From Firm-04 sp964463355 (GTDB lineage: Bacteria > Bacillota > Clostridia > Oscillospirales > Ruminococcaceae): DNA of 64,000 nucleotides. A model generated the notes under the pieces. The model was not told where the DNA came from, did not search any database, and was given only the letters and a program-made list of their open reading frames with translations. The stretch covers positions 70,669 through 134,668 of the forward strand of contig CAYXBP010000004.1 of NCBI GenBank assembly GCA_964463355.1, read 5' to 3'. Shown here one piece after another: positions 1 through 8,047 of the stretch; the stretch's first letter is position 1, and the number at the start of each line of letters is the position of its first letter. The translations under genes were made by a program, and so were the position numbers.

Positions 1-1229
1 TTAATACAGAAATGAATTATTGGCCTGCGGAACAATGCGCACTACAGGAATGCCACTTGCCGCTGTTTGATTTGATTGAAAGAATGCGTCCCGATGGCAG
101 ATTAACCGCTAAGGAAATGTATGCTTGCGATGGCTTTTGCGCCCATCATAACACCGATTTATGGGGCGATTGTGCGCCACAGGATCTTTGGATGCCCGCA
201 ACTTTGTGGCCAATGGGAGCAGCATGGCTTTGCTTACACATTTACGAGCATTACTGCTTTAGTGGCGATGTGGATTTTCTTCGCGAAAAATATCCCACCC
301 TGCGTGAGGCAGCTGTGTTTTTTACCGATTTTCTAATGCCAATGCCAGATGGTCAGCTTGTAACCTGCCCCAGTGTATCTCCAGAGAATACATATCGCTT
401 GCCAAACGGTGAAAAAGGCAATCTGAGTATCGCCCCAAGCATGGATACACAGATCATTGCCGCACTGTTTGATGCCGTTATTGCCTCTGCTGCGATACTG
501 GATACCGACCATGCATTTGCTGAGAAATGTACGCAGATGCGTGGAAAATTGCCGAAACCTGCCATCGGGAAACATGGGCAGATTATGGAATGGGCTGAGG
601 ATTATGACGAAGAAGAACCAGGTCATCGCCACATTTCACAGTTGTTTGCGCTGCACCCAGCACATATGATTACGCCAGAGCATACACCTGAGCTTGCAAG
701 GGCGGCAGATGCTACCCTTACGCGGAGATTGAGCCACGGCGGAGGGCATACTGGATGGAGTCGTGCATGGATCGCTAATATGTATGCAAGACTGCAAAAC
801 AGCGAGGCGGTGCTATCCCATATGACCCAGCTGATGCAGCATTCTACTGCGAGCAATCTTTTTGATATGCATCCACCGTTTCAGATTGATGGCAATTTTG
901 GCGGCACTGCCGCTATTGCAGAATCTCTCATGCAATCCAATGCTGATGGAATCCGTCTGCTGCCTGCCTGCCCTGATGCATGGTCTGAGGGTGCATTTTA
1001 TGGTATGCGTGCTTATGGTGGATTTACAGTATCCGCGAAATGGCATAACGGCACTCTTTGTGCGGCGCAGGTTCTTTCCAAAAATGGCAATATTTGCAAG
1101 ATCACGCTGCCGAACCATGCCATTGTTACCACCATCGGAGGAAGCAAGATTGATACCATCAACGAGGCAGATGGTACTACAGTATTCGCAACGCAGCCGC
1201 ACAGTACATATCTGGTGGTGATGGAATGA
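1..1229 (+). CDS. GH95 alpha-L-fucosidase (or alpha-L-galactosidase), 3' part only
   Basis: The reading frame is already open at the left edge (codons N-T-E before the first ATG at 12), so only about 408 C-terminal residues are present of a family usually near 750-800. GH95 enzymes are inverting hydrolases that remove terminal alpha-L-fucose, and sometimes L-galactose, from host or plant glycans. Three family motifs are visible: HHNTD with its catalytic-site asparagine, SPEN with the acid glutamate, and QIDGNFGG with the aspartate of the active site. The stop overlaps the next gene's ATG by four bases (ATGA), so it is translationally coupled to the GH26 gene. Whether it carries a signal peptide cannot be seen. 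Family assignment is firm; substrate is inferred. Confidence 0.9.
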   Translation, partial: NTEMNYWPAEQCALQECHLPLFDLIERMRPDGRLTAKEMYACDGFCAHHNTDLWGDCAPQDLWMPATLWPMGAAWLCLHIYEHYCFSGDVDFLREKYPTLREAAVFFTDFLMPMPDGQLVTCPSVSPENTYRLPNGEKGNLSIAPSMDTQIIAALFDAVIASAAILDTDHAFAEKCTQMRGKLPKPAIGKHGQIMEWAEDYDEEEPGHRHISQLFALHPAHMITPEHTPELARAADATLTRRLSHGGGHTGWSRAWIANMYARLQNSEAVLSHMTQLMQHSTASNLFDMHPPFQIDGNFGGTAAIAESLMQSNADGIRLLPACPDAWSEGAFYGMRAYGGFTVSAKWHNGTLCAAQVLSKNGNICKITLPNHAIVTTIGGSKIDTINEADGTTVFATQPHSTYLVVME

Positions 1230-2854
1230 CTCGAAACAAAACACAAAAAGAGCGCGTCCTGCGGCGATGCTTAGCAGTAGTAACGGCTCTGCTGTTGCTG
1301 TTATGTATTCTTTTTTTACGGCCTTCCCCCGAAACACCCCATAGCCATGGCGGCTATTTAGATTATGAACAGATTGTTCAAGGGTTAGGTAACCGTTCTT
1401 TGGCTGCCGATGAGCTGGAGCCTGACCGCTACGCTGTTAATGTGCCAAGCGTGGATCACGCTAAGGTCATGGCAAGCAAGGAAGCAGAAAGCATCTACTC
1501 TGAGGAAAGTTTTGCTATTCTCACCCAACGCGCGGGGTATCGTGGCAATGGTTATGTTAAGGTGACAGGGCACAATGTGGAATCGGCATTTACCCTACAC
1601 TGGGTGGTAGATGCCACGCAACATTACGATATCACTATTTGTATGACAACCGACCACAAGGTTACCAATCGCTTACGGATCAACGGCAAACCCATCACGG
1701 ATTTTACCTTGCAACCCAGCGAACAATTTGTCCGCGTAACATTTTATGGTATTTTTCTCGAAGAGGGCGATGTTGAGATATCGATTGATGCGGTAGATGG
1801 TGGTTTATTTGTGGATTATTTTGAGATGACCAGCGAATCGACAATCATGGATATTGATTTTGATATTTCAGATACCCCCTGCAACCCCAAGGCAACGGAG
1901 AAAACCGTTGCAATGTATCAATATCTGAAAGAAAACTGGAACGATAATCTCATAACGGGGCAATATGTTTCCGATTCGAGAAACCGTGAGTTGGCACTCA
2001 TCTATGAAATGACTGGACAATTGCCACTGATTCGATTTTCTTCACTAGGAGATAATGACACCCTAGCGCAGGTTGAAGCTGCCATGGACTGGCATCTTTA
2101 TACAGGGGGATATGTGGGGCTTATGTGGCATTGGAACGCTCCAGGCAGCGATTCCGTTTACGCAGCAGAAACCAATTTTTCGCTGGCTACTGCGCTTTAC
2201 GGTGTCAGTGTGCAACAACTTGCAAAGGCATCCTCAGAGGAAATGCAGCAGATGGTGAAGGATGGCAATATCTCGCCAGAGTGTTTGCTGCTAGTGCAAG
2301 ATATTGATGCTATGGCGGCACAACTGACGAAATTTGCCAATATGGATATTCCCGTTTTATGGCGACCTTTGCACGAAGCGGGCGGTGGATGGTACTGGTG
2401 GGGTGCAGATGGTGCAAATGCATATTTGCAGCTATGGCTGCTGCTGTATCACCGCATGACAGATTATCATGGGCTGCATAATCTGATTTGGCTGTGGAAT
2501 GGTCAAAGTGCTTCATATATGGTGCCAGATAACACTTACGATATCGCTTCGGTGGATGTGTATCTCTCTCCTGATATGCAATATGGTAGCCGGTATGAAC
2601 AGTTTATCTCATTGGCGAGGATTACAGAAGGCAAAAAGATCCTTGCGCTGAGCGAGTGCAGTTCGTTGCCTGATATCGAAATCTTGCTGCTTGACCACAC
2701 GATATGGTCGTTCTTCGGGTTGTGGTATGGCGATTACATCATGAAAAGCGACGGTACTTTTTCTGATGCGTATTATTCAAGTAGCGATTTGTATAATCTG
2801 TACAACTCAGAGCGAACATTGTCTTTGAATGATTTTCGGTTAAGTATGCAATAA
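1226..2854 (+). CDS. GH26 beta-mannanase with N-terminal CBM35-like domain
   Basis: Protein of 542 residues. Residues 1-35 hold a basic N-terminus and one hydrophobic segment (signal peptide or membrane anchor; no lipobox), so the enzyme acts outside the membrane. Residues about 75-205 look like a beta-sandwich carbohydrate-binding module of the CBM35 type (GYxGNGYVKVTG start, FVDYFE end). Residues about 215-540 are a GH26 barrel: RPLHEA with acid/base Glu384 and ALSEC with nucleophile Glu477, plus the typical WYWWG segment. GH26 enzymes mostly cut beta-1,4-mannan internally. It overlaps the GH95 gene by 4 bp and precedes the GH130 gene, which uses mannooligosaccharides. No dockerin is present, unlike the GH5 at 36936. 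Substrate mannan is inferred from family and neighbour. Confidence 0.88.
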   Translation: MTRNKTQKERVLRRCLAVVTALLLLLCILFLRPSPETPHSHGGYLDYEQIVQGLGNRSLAADELEPDRYAVNVPSVDHAKVMASKEAESIYSEESFAILTQRAGYRGNGYVKVTGHNVESAFTLHWVVDATQHYDITICMTTDHKVTNRLRINGKPITDFTLQPSEQFVRVTFYGIFLEEGDVEISIDAVDGGLFVDYFEMTSESTIMDIDFDISDTPCNPKATEKTVAMYQYLKENWNDNLITGQYVSDSRNRELALIYEMTGQLPLIRFSSLGDNDTLAQVEAAMDWHLYTGGYVGLMWHWNAPGSDSVYAAETNFSLATALYGVSVQQLAKASSEEMQQMVKDGNISPECLLLVQDIDAMAAQLTKFANMDIPVLWRPLHEAGGGWYWWGADGANAYLQLWLLLYHRMTDYHGLHNLIWLWNGQSASYMVPDNTYDIASVDVYLSPDMQYGSRYEQFISLARITEGKKILALSECSSLPDIEILLLDHTIWSFFGLWYGDYIMKSDGTFSDAYYSSSDLYNLYNSERTLSLNDFRLSMQ

Positions 2855-2858
2855 TCCC

Positions 2859-2887
2859 TTGCAAAAGTCAATGAATTATGGTATAAT
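2859..2887 (+). promoter_or_regulatory. sigma-A promoter of the GH130 gene
   Basis: TTGCAA at 2859-2864 and TATAAT at 2882-2887 with a 17-bp spacer. The GTG at 2894 lies at the expected transcription start, which rules it out as the start codon and supports the ATG at 2939. The phosphorylase can thus be transcribed separately from GH95-GH26. Confidence 0.75.
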
Positions 2888-2938
2888 TCAACTGTGAGCC
2901 GAAGAGAATATTTCGGCAGAAAGGCGGTATTTAATCCC

Positions 2939-3928
2939 ATGAAAACAAGGATTATCAACGGTGTTTCCATCCCCAATCTCCCATGGCAGGAAAAGCCTAC
3001 CGATTGCAAGGATGTTATCTGGCGTTATGCGCAGAATCCTGTCATCCAGCGTGATATTTTTCCTACCTCCAACAGCGTTTTCAATAGCGCAGTGGTTCCT
3101 TTTGAGGGCGGCTTTGCAGGTGTGTTCCGCGTAGATGATCGTTCTCGCAATATGCAGCTCCACGCAGGTTTTTCCAAAGATGGTCTACATTGGGATATCA
3201 ATCCTGAGCGCATCTGCTTTGAAACAGATATTCCCGAAATGGCTGAGTTCCAGTATGGCTATGATCCCCGTGTCTGCTTCATCGAGGATCGTTACTATAT
3301 TACTTGGTGCAATGCCTACGGTTGGAAGCCTACTATCGGTGTTGCGTATACCTTTGATTTCAAAACCTTCCATCAGTTGGAGAATGCCTACTTGCCCTTC
3401 AATCGTAACGGAGTACTGTTTCCTCGCAGAATCGGCGGCAACTATATGATGATGAGCCGTCCTTCCGACAGCGGTCACACACCTTTCGGTGATATCTATG
3501 TTTCTCAATCACCTGATTTGACCTACTGGGGCAAGCATCGACACATGATGGGCCCCTCCAAAGGGTGGGAATCGACAAAGATCGGCGCAGGTCCTATTCC
3601 AATCGAAACCGAACGTGGTTGGCTGATTTTCTACCACGGTGTGCTGACTTCCTGTAATGGCTATGTTTACAGCTTCTCAGCTGCGCTGCTGGATAAGGAT
3701 CAGCCTTGGAAAGTTCTAAAGCGTGGTAGAGATTATCTGATTAGTCCACAGACCCTCTATGAGTGCGTTGGTGATGTGCCTAATGTCACATTCCCGTGCG
3801 CAAATCTGGTGGATGCCGATACTGGGCGCATCGCCATCTACTACGGCTGTGCAGATACGGTTACCAGTCTGTGCTTCACCACTGTAGATGATGTGCTGGA
3901 TTGGCTGGATAACAACTCTCAGGTTTGA
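2939..3928 (+). CDS. GH130 beta-1,4-mannooligosaccharide / mannosyl phosphorylase
   Basis: Protein of 329 residues. GH130 enzymes phosphorolyse beta-1,4-mannosides, releasing alpha-mannose 1-phosphate and conserving bond energy. A five-bladed propeller pattern is visible, with the catalytic aspartate in the DPR motif (Asp109, YGYDPR) and the phosphate-binding region around SRPSDSGH and FYHG. No signal peptide, so it is cytoplasmic. Start chosen at ATG 2939 because AAGGCGG stands ten bases upstream; the longer GTG start at 2894 sits at the transcription start. Together with the upstream GH26 mannanase it forms a mannan pathway: endo-cleavage outside, phosphorolysis inside. Length and context suggest the mannooligosaccharide phosphorylase subgroup (RaMP2 type of Ruminococcus albus) rather than the mannosyl-glucose type; the subgroup is inferred. 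Confidence 0.9.
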   Translation: MKTRIINGVSIPNLPWQEKPTDCKDVIWRYAQNPVIQRDIFPTSNSVFNSAVVPFEGGFAGVFRVDDRSRNMQLHAGFSKDGLHWDINPERICFETDIPEMAEFQYGYDPRVCFIEDRYYITWCNAYGWKPTIGVAYTFDFKTFHQLENAYLPFNRNGVLFPRRIGGNYMMMSRPSDSGHTPFGDIYVSQSPDLTYWGKHRHMMGPSKGWESTKIGAGPIPIETERGWLIFYHGVLTSCNGYVYSFSAALLDKDQPWKVLKRGRDYLISPQTLYECVGDVPNVTFPCANLVDADTGRIAIYYGCADTVTSLCFTTVDDVLDWLDNNSQV

Positions 3929-3946
3929 GTGATATTTATAATCTCC

Positions 3947-3982
3947 AAAAGGCTCATGCAGGAAATACTGTGTGAGCCTTTT
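3947..3982 (+). terminator. terminator after GH130 gene
   Basis: Inverted repeat AAAAGGCTCA / TGAGCCTTTT with a 16-base loop; the T tract is short (four). Confidence 0.6.
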
Positions 3983-3989
3983 CATATGC

Positions 3990-4029
3990 AAAAAAACGCT
4001 CCCCTTTCGCAAAAACGAAACAGGAAGCA
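3990..4029 (-). terminator. terminator after AraC gene
   Basis: Read on the minus strand, an imperfect stem (GCTTCC...TTTCG / CGAAA...GGGGAGC) is followed by seven T. It lies just beyond the stop of the AraC-family gene and back to back with the GH130 terminator. Confidence 0.6.
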
Positions 4030-4040
4030 TTTTCACTAGG

Positions 4041-4883
4041 TCATTCGCCGCCGTTCTCGAGTTTGTCATCATCAGCGACATATGATGCATTCGCTTCACA
4101 ATGCGCCTTACGATACTGGGCAGGTGTCATACCATAGGCGGTCTTAAATTGCCGTAGAAAGTACGGCATACCGTGATATCCAACGATAGAGGCAATATCC
4201 GACAGGGACAACTCCGAAGTGCGCAACAACTCCGCTGCCTTTTCCAGGCGGCTGTTTATGATGTCTTTGTTGATGCTTACGCCGAATGTTTCCGTATAAA
4301 GGTGCTGAAATCGCGAGCGACTGAGAGAAAGCTCCTTTGCCATTTCGTCAATTGACCAATCGCGCCCAGGCCAGCGGTAAACGGTCTCCCTCGTCCAAAG
4401 GAGTTTTTCAAAGTATAGTCCTTTCGATACGTTTCTAAGTTCAAATCGTGTGGTGACCTTCTCGCTCATTTTAAAGAGCATCAGCTGAAAGTACAGGGTC
4501 ACAGATTCTCTGCGATGCTTGTTCGCTGAATACTGCTCATAGCACATATTGCGTGCAATGGCAGAGAGATCCGCCACATCGGCAACGGAAATTGGCTCGT
4601 TTAGAGGTAATTCCAGCTGTTTCATCAACATGATTTCGTCTTCATCGGGCCAGAAATGGATCCAGTCATCGTAATACACATCGCAATCAGGGCGATAATA
4701 CTGAGGAAATTCAGGCGTGTAAATGATAAACGCCTTTGACGGCATTTTGCGCGTTTCGCCGTTGACGCGGAAAACAGAAGGTGTTTTCACTATAAGGATC
4801 AGCCAATCCCCCGCGCCAGTCGGACGATTGATGTAAAAATTACGGTCGTGCTTGTGATTATAACCGATTTCATCCATTCGCAT
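4041..4883 (-). CDS. AraC-family transcriptional regulator
   Basis: Protein of 280 residues. The N-terminal part (about 1-110) is a cupin-like sensor domain; the C-terminal 100 residues hold the two helix-turn-helix motifs of AraC regulators (WSIDEMAKELSLSRSRFQHLY and LSLSDIASIVGYHGMPYFLRQFK). Such proteins usually activate sugar-use genes on binding a sugar ligand. Start at ATG 4883 is favoured by GGAGG seven bases upstream; the upstream in-frame ATG at 4949 lies beyond the promoter's -35 element. It converges on the GH95-GH26-GH130 genes, so control of mannan use is a reasonable guess, but no operator was recognised. Confidence 0.85.
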   Translation of the reverse strand: MRMDEIGYNHKHDRNFYINRPTGAGDWLILIVKTPSVFRVNGETRKMPSKAFIIYTPEFPQYYRPDCDVYYDDWIHFWPDEDEIMLMKQLELPLNEPISVADVADLSAIARNMCYEQYSANKHRRESVTLYFQLMLFKMSEKVTTRFELRNVSKGLYFEKLLWTRETVYRWPGRDWSIDEMAKELSLSRSRFQHLYTETFGVSINKDIINSRLEKAAELLRTSELSLSDIASIVGYHGMPYFLRQFKTAYGMTPAQYRKAHCEANASYVADDDKLENGGE

Positions 4884-4910
4884 CGCTGGTGCCTCCAATC
4901 TTTTCTCTAC

Positions 4911-4939
4911 ATTGTAGCATATTTTGTACGATTTGTCAA
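4911..4939 (-). promoter_or_regulatory. sigma-A promoter of the AraC gene
   Basis: On the minus strand TTGACA (plus 4934-4939), 17-bp spacer, TACAAT (plus 4911-4916), 28 bp ahead of the chosen ATG. Confidence 0.7.
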
Positions 4940-5082
4940 ATTGAAACACAACACGAGAGTGTTTTTTGTTATGGTGTAGCTTTACGCCATCACAGAATAC
5001 TTATGTTGTGAATATAATACGCTACAAAGAGACACGATATTTTGTGCATTCATACAAATTGCAAGATTTTTGGAATATGCTA

Positions 5083-5111
5083 TTGACTTTTTTTTCAAAA
5101 TGCGGTATAAT
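5083..5111 (+). promoter_or_regulatory. tRNA operon promoter
   Basis: TTGACT at 5083-5088, 17 bp, TATAAT at 5106-5111, about 57 bp before the first tRNA. The rest of 4950-5082 shows no gene. Confidence 0.8.
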
Positions 5112-5167
5112 GTCAAAGTCGCAAGTGAGATGAACTGATTGCGTTCGGCACTGATGACATCACGAAT

Positions 5168-5241
5168 GGCTGCGTAGCTCAGTTGGCTAGAGCAATCGGT
5201 TCATACCCGATCGGTCGCTGGTTCAAATCCTGCCGCAGCCA
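5168..5241 (+). tRNA. tRNA-Met (CAT), elongator type
   Basis: Full cloverleaf of 74 nt: acceptor GGCTGCG / CGCAGCC, D-arm GCTC / GAGC, anticodon stem ATCGG / CCGAT with loop TTCATAC, and T-loop TTCAAAT. A G1:C72 pair argues against the initiator tRNA; the loop and stem resemble elongator tRNA-Met more than the lysidine-modified Ile tRNA. CCA is not encoded. The T-stem GCTGG / CCTGC carries one T-T mismatch in the middle. Confidence 0.93.
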
Positions 5242-5249
5242 CTTTTTAT

Positions 5250-5324
5250 GGCCCGTTGGTCAAGCGGCTAAGACGCCACCCTTTCACGGTGGAATCATGG
5301 GTTCAACTCCCGTACGGGTCACCA
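5250..5324 (+). tRNA. tRNA-Glu (TTC)
   Basis: Cloverleaf of 75 nt with acceptor GGCCCGT / ACGGGTC, anticodon stem CCACC / GGTGG, loop CTTTCAC (anticodon TTC) and T-loop TTCAACT. CCA is encoded at the 3' end. It lies eight bases after tRNA-Met and shares its promoter. Confidence 0.95.
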
Positions 5325-5333
5325 GAGTAAATG

Positions 5334-5370
5334 CTCGAAAGCTGCGCTGATGCGTTGTTTTCGAGTTTTT
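5334..5370 (+). terminator. tRNA operon terminator
   Basis: CTCGAAA / TTTCGAG stem followed by five T, then a T-rich tract. Confidence 0.8.
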
Positions 5371-5446
5371 GCTTTTATTTTGTCGCTACTTGAAGCTCAC
5401 GCAATGTTGCTTAAAATGTAGTTTGTACCTTGCATAGCATAAACAG

Positions 5447-5478
5447 AATCCAGAGAAGGCGTTGTCCCCCTCTGGATT
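5447..5478 (-). terminator. possible terminator after LOG-family gene
   Basis: Nine-base inverted repeat AATCCAGAG / CTCTGGATT, 45 bp beyond the stop of the minus-strand gene at 5524. The T tract is poor, so the role is uncertain. Confidence 0.4.
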
Positions 5479-5523
5479 TACTTGAATATCTGGTTTTCAT
5501 GGCTTTGGCTGCACTTGTGGATA

Positions 5524-6105
5524 TTAGCCGTTTTTCAAATCCTTCACACTACGCTTGCGCTGATCATCGTTTTCAATGTAATGTAGGATCTCCTCGGCTT
5601 TATCACTAACGAAATACAGGTTTTTACAATCGGCACGCACAAAACGATGCTCCACGGAATAGTCCAGCAGTGCAATTAGTTCTTTGTAATAGCCGTTTAC
5701 ATCATAGATAGCAATGGGCTTGGTGTGTCTACCAAGCTGTTTTGCGGTCAGCACTTGAAAGAACTCTTCAAAGGTGCCGATCCCTCCAGGCGTGATCACA
5801 AATGCATCTGCGCGATTTTCCATCGCTTCCTTGCGGTCTGCCATATCCTCAGTATAGAGTATCTCGGAACAATGGTCGAAAATGGCTTCAATTTCCTCAT
5901 CACGGAAAAAGGCTGGAATCACGCCGTAAATATAGCCACCTTTACGGTATACGCCTCGTGCCGCAGCGCCCATCAAACCGTTGCCGCCTGCACCAAATAC
6001 CAGATTATGTCCACGCTCTACCATCATTTCGCCAAACTGCTCAATCGCTTCGATGTACAAAGGGTCAATTTCTGCACTTGCAGACCCGAAAACGCAAAGA
6101 TTCAT
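5524..6105 (-). CDS. LOG-family (TIGR00730) Rossmann-fold protein
   Basis: Protein of 193 residues of the lysine-decarboxylase-like / LOG family. Characterised members hydrolyse nucleoside 5'-monophosphates such as cytokinin ribotides or AMP to base and ribose 5-phosphate. The phosphate-binding signature TPGGIGTFEEFFQ is intact, with the catalytic arginine-glutamate region before it (ADRKEAMENRADAFV). The N-terminal CVFGSAS strand-loop is the family start. ATG 6105 is preferred over 6147 because GAGAGGAG precedes it by about ten bases and the fold begins there. The gene is divergent from the HD-GYP gene. Its substrate in this organism is not evident; cytokinin production is not implied. Confidence 0.85.
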   Translation of the reverse strand: MNLCVFGSASAEIDPLYIEAIEQFGEMMVERGHNLVFGAGGNGLMGAAARGVYRKGGYIYGVIPAFFRDEEIEAIFDHCSEILYTEDMADRKEAMENRADAFVITPGGIGTFEEFFQVLTAKQLGRHTKPIAIYDVNGYYKELIALLDYSVEHRFVRADCKNLYFVSDKAEEILHYIENDDQRKRSVKDLKNG

Positions 6106-6183
6106 CTCAAATACACTCCTCTCAAGCATTACAGTAGCGTTCTGCATGACTATCGTACAGCAACAATCTACATTCTATATGGT

Positions 6184-6213
6184 ATTATACCATATCGCAT
6201 TCTTGCTTGTCAA
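6184..6213 (-). promoter_or_regulatory. promoter of LOG-family gene
   Basis: On the minus strand TTGACA (plus 6208-6213), 18 bp, TATAAT (plus 6184-6189). Confidence 0.75.
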
Positions 6214-6253
6214 GCATAGATTCCTACTTTTTGCACAAAAGCGGAAAAAGCAA

Positions 6254-6283
6254 TTGACAATTCAATGGTAAATATGATATAAT
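6254..6283 (+). promoter_or_regulatory. promoter of HD-GYP gene
   Basis: TTGACA at 6254-6259, 18 bp, TATAAT at 6278-6283, 48 bp before the ATG. It stands back to back with the promoter of the LOG-family gene. Confidence 0.75.
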
Positions 6284-6331
6284 CACAATGCGTCATTCCA
6301 CAGTTTGTAGCACAGAAAGAGTGTGTAAAAT

Positions 6332-7606
6332 ATGAGCAACCGCAACGGCAATCATCATCGACAGTTTAACGGCTTTGAATTTTTGACATCTTCGGCAAAT
6401 CGAACGCAGAAGCAAAGCCCATTTGCGCGAATCTTTATGATCGTGCTGATGCTTACAATTGTGATCTGTTACCCCTTGAATATCCTTTTGTCAAAGGCAA
6501 AATCTAACAAGCAATATGTGTATCAGTTTGAACCCCACGACCTCACCCCACGCGATGGCATAACTTTTTCAATGTCTGTGACCAAGCAGTGGACTGATCA
6601 ATCGCTTCACCCTGCAACCCCCATGGGGGCACAGTATGATGGCGTACTGACTCTGGATGGAACACAGAATTTTCGTAATTGGACGGTGACCATCGCTTTC
6701 AATGAGGCCCCGATCATCGACAGTTCATGGAATGGACAGTTTGACATCAGCGGAAACAATCTGACCTTTACGCCAGATGACGACACAACCATGACTTTTG
6801 GCGCAGTAATGTATTCCAGGCAATTGTTAACCCCCACAGGGTATTCCATTACAGGATACTATGTTGTAAATCCTCACACAACGCCACTGTACTTCATTAC
6901 CATAGGGCTGTTTATTCTTTGGATCATTCTGATTACCACACAGATATTGACTTATTTTCGCACACGTAGCTTATTGCAACGACAGGCTGCCAGCGTGGAA
7001 ATCATCAATCAAGCAATGCAGACCTTCGCAAGCTTCATTGATGCAAAAGATTCCTACACAAGAGGTCATTCGCAACGCGTTTCGGCGTACAGTGTTGAGA
7101 TCGCCTTTCGCATGGGGCTGGAGAGCGAATCTATCTCACATATTTATTATACCTCCATGCTCCATGACTGCGGTAAAATCGGCATTTCCGATGCGGTGCT
7201 GAAAAAGCGTGCGGGGCTAAACGATGAGGAGTATGCTCTCATTCGCGAGCATACAGTCATCGGTGCTAATATGCTGCGCAATTTTACTGCTGTTCCAGGA
7301 ATTCAAGATGGTGCCCACTATCATCATGAACGATACGATGGCAAGGGTTACCCAGAAGGTCTACGGGGTGAGCAGATCCCTCTGTTTGCGCGTATCATCT
7401 GCATTGCAGATGCCTTTGATGCAATGAACAGCAATCGCTGCTACCGTGGCTGCATGGAAATGAATGTGATCATTGCAGAATTGCAAGAAAATGCTGGAAA
7501 GCAATTTGATCCAAACATCATCGGTTACATGATCGAAATGGTGCAAGATGGATTTGTGGACGCAGTGCAAAAGCAGTATCCGTTCTCTTTTACGGAAAAC
7601 AAATAA
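6332..7606 (+). CDS. membrane HD-GYP phosphodiesterase with CBM2-like outer domain
   Basis: Protein of 424 residues in four parts. Residues 1-30 are a polar cytoplasmic tail; 31-53 and about 188-210 are membrane helices; the 130 residues between them form an outer beta-rich domain; residues about 225-415 are an HD-GYP domain. The HD-GYP motifs are complete: RGHSQRV, MLHDCGKIGI, HHERYDGKGYPEGL and ADAFDAM, so cyclic-di-GMP hydrolysis is likely. The outer domain has the spacing of a family 2 carbohydrate-binding module: an early Trp (KQW), a strand YDGVLTLDG, NWTVTIAF, SSWNG and a late TFGAVM strand. This suggests a receptor that senses polysaccharide outside and changes cyclic-di-GMP inside. 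The CBM2 likeness is by eye; ligand binding is inference. Confidence 0.82.
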   Translation: MSNRNGNHHRQFNGFEFLTSSANRTQKQSPFARIFMIVLMLTIVICYPLNILLSKAKSNKQYVYQFEPHDLTPRDGITFSMSVTKQWTDQSLHPATPMGAQYDGVLTLDGTQNFRNWTVTIAFNEAPIIDSSWNGQFDISGNNLTFTPDDDTTMTFGAVMYSRQLLTPTGYSITGYYVVNPHTTPLYFITIGLFILWIILITTQILTYFRTRSLLQRQAASVEIINQAMQTFASFIDAKDSYTRGHSQRVSAYSVEIAFRMGLESESISHIYYTSMLHDCGKIGISDAVLKKRAGLNDEEYALIREHTVIGANMLRNFTAVPGIQDGAHYHHERYDGKGYPEGLRGEQIPLFARIICIADAFDAMNSNRCYRGCMEMNVIIAELQENAGKQFDPNIIGYMIEMVQDGFVDAVQKQYPFSFTENK

Positions 7607-7611
7607 TAACG

Positions 7612-7642
7612 GCATCGAATCTGTTTTTTCACGGATGCTTTT
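7612..7642 (+). terminator. weak terminator after HD-GYP gene
   Basis: GCATC / GATGC stem with a long loop, followed by TTTT. Five base pairs only, so low confidence. Confidence 0.35.
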
Positions 7643-7714
7643 GTGCAATCGTACCCAAAAACTTTCCTTTTGCAAACGAATGATAAGAATTTTGCGGTTT
7701 TTCGTGCAAACCCC

Positions 7715-7743
7715 TTTTCAAACCACGCAAAACATGCTATAAT
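7715..7743 (+). promoter_or_regulatory. probable promoter of ACT-UPF0210 pair
   Basis: TATAAT at 7738-7743 with a poor -35 (TTTTCA, 7715-7720) at 17 bp. The ATG follows at 7769. Confidence 0.5.
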
Positions 7744-7768
7744 AAAGAAAAATATTGGGAGGTCTGTT

Positions 7769-8038
7769 ATGAGAGCAGTTATCACCGTGATCGGTCACGA
7801 CACCGTTGGCATCCTGCATAAGGTCAGCGGCATCTGCGCCGAAAATAATGCCAATGTCATTGAAGTTTCTCAAAGCGTTTTGCAGGATATGTTCGCCATG
7901 TTTATGTTGGTGGATATCTCACAGCTGAGCTGCGGTTTTGCTACCCTTTCCGAACAGCTTGCCGATCTCGGCAAAAATCTCGGTCTTTCTATTCACGCTA
8001 TGCATGAGGATGTCTTCAACTCCATGCATCGCATTTAG
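7769..8038 (+). CDS. ACT domain-containing protein (UPF0237 type)
   Basis: Small protein of 89 residues made almost wholly of one ACT domain, with the typical start RAVITVIGHDTVGILHKVSG. ACT domains bind small ligands, often amino acids. The start at 7769 follows GGGAGG by six bases; the longer in-frame ATG at 7643 precedes the promoter. The gene ends nine bases before the UPF0210 gene, and this pair is conserved together in many Clostridia and other bacteria. It may be a regulatory or partner subunit for the UPF0210 protein; no reaction is established. Confidence 0.85.
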   Translation: MRAVITVIGHDTVGILHKVSGICAENNANVIEVSQSVLQDMFAMFMLVDISQLSCGFATLSEQLADLGKNLGLSIHAMHEDVFNSMHRI

Positions 8039-8047
8039 GAGGCAGTC

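Noticed and set aside
2894..2938. GTG start giving the GH130 protein 15 more residues
   Set aside because: It coincides with the transcription start set by the promoter at 2859-2887 and lacks a ribosome site; ATG 2939 has one.
5168..5241. Initiator tRNA-fMet
   Set aside because: The first acceptor pair is G:C rather than the mismatch typical of initiator tRNA, and the anticodon stem lacks three G:C pairs.
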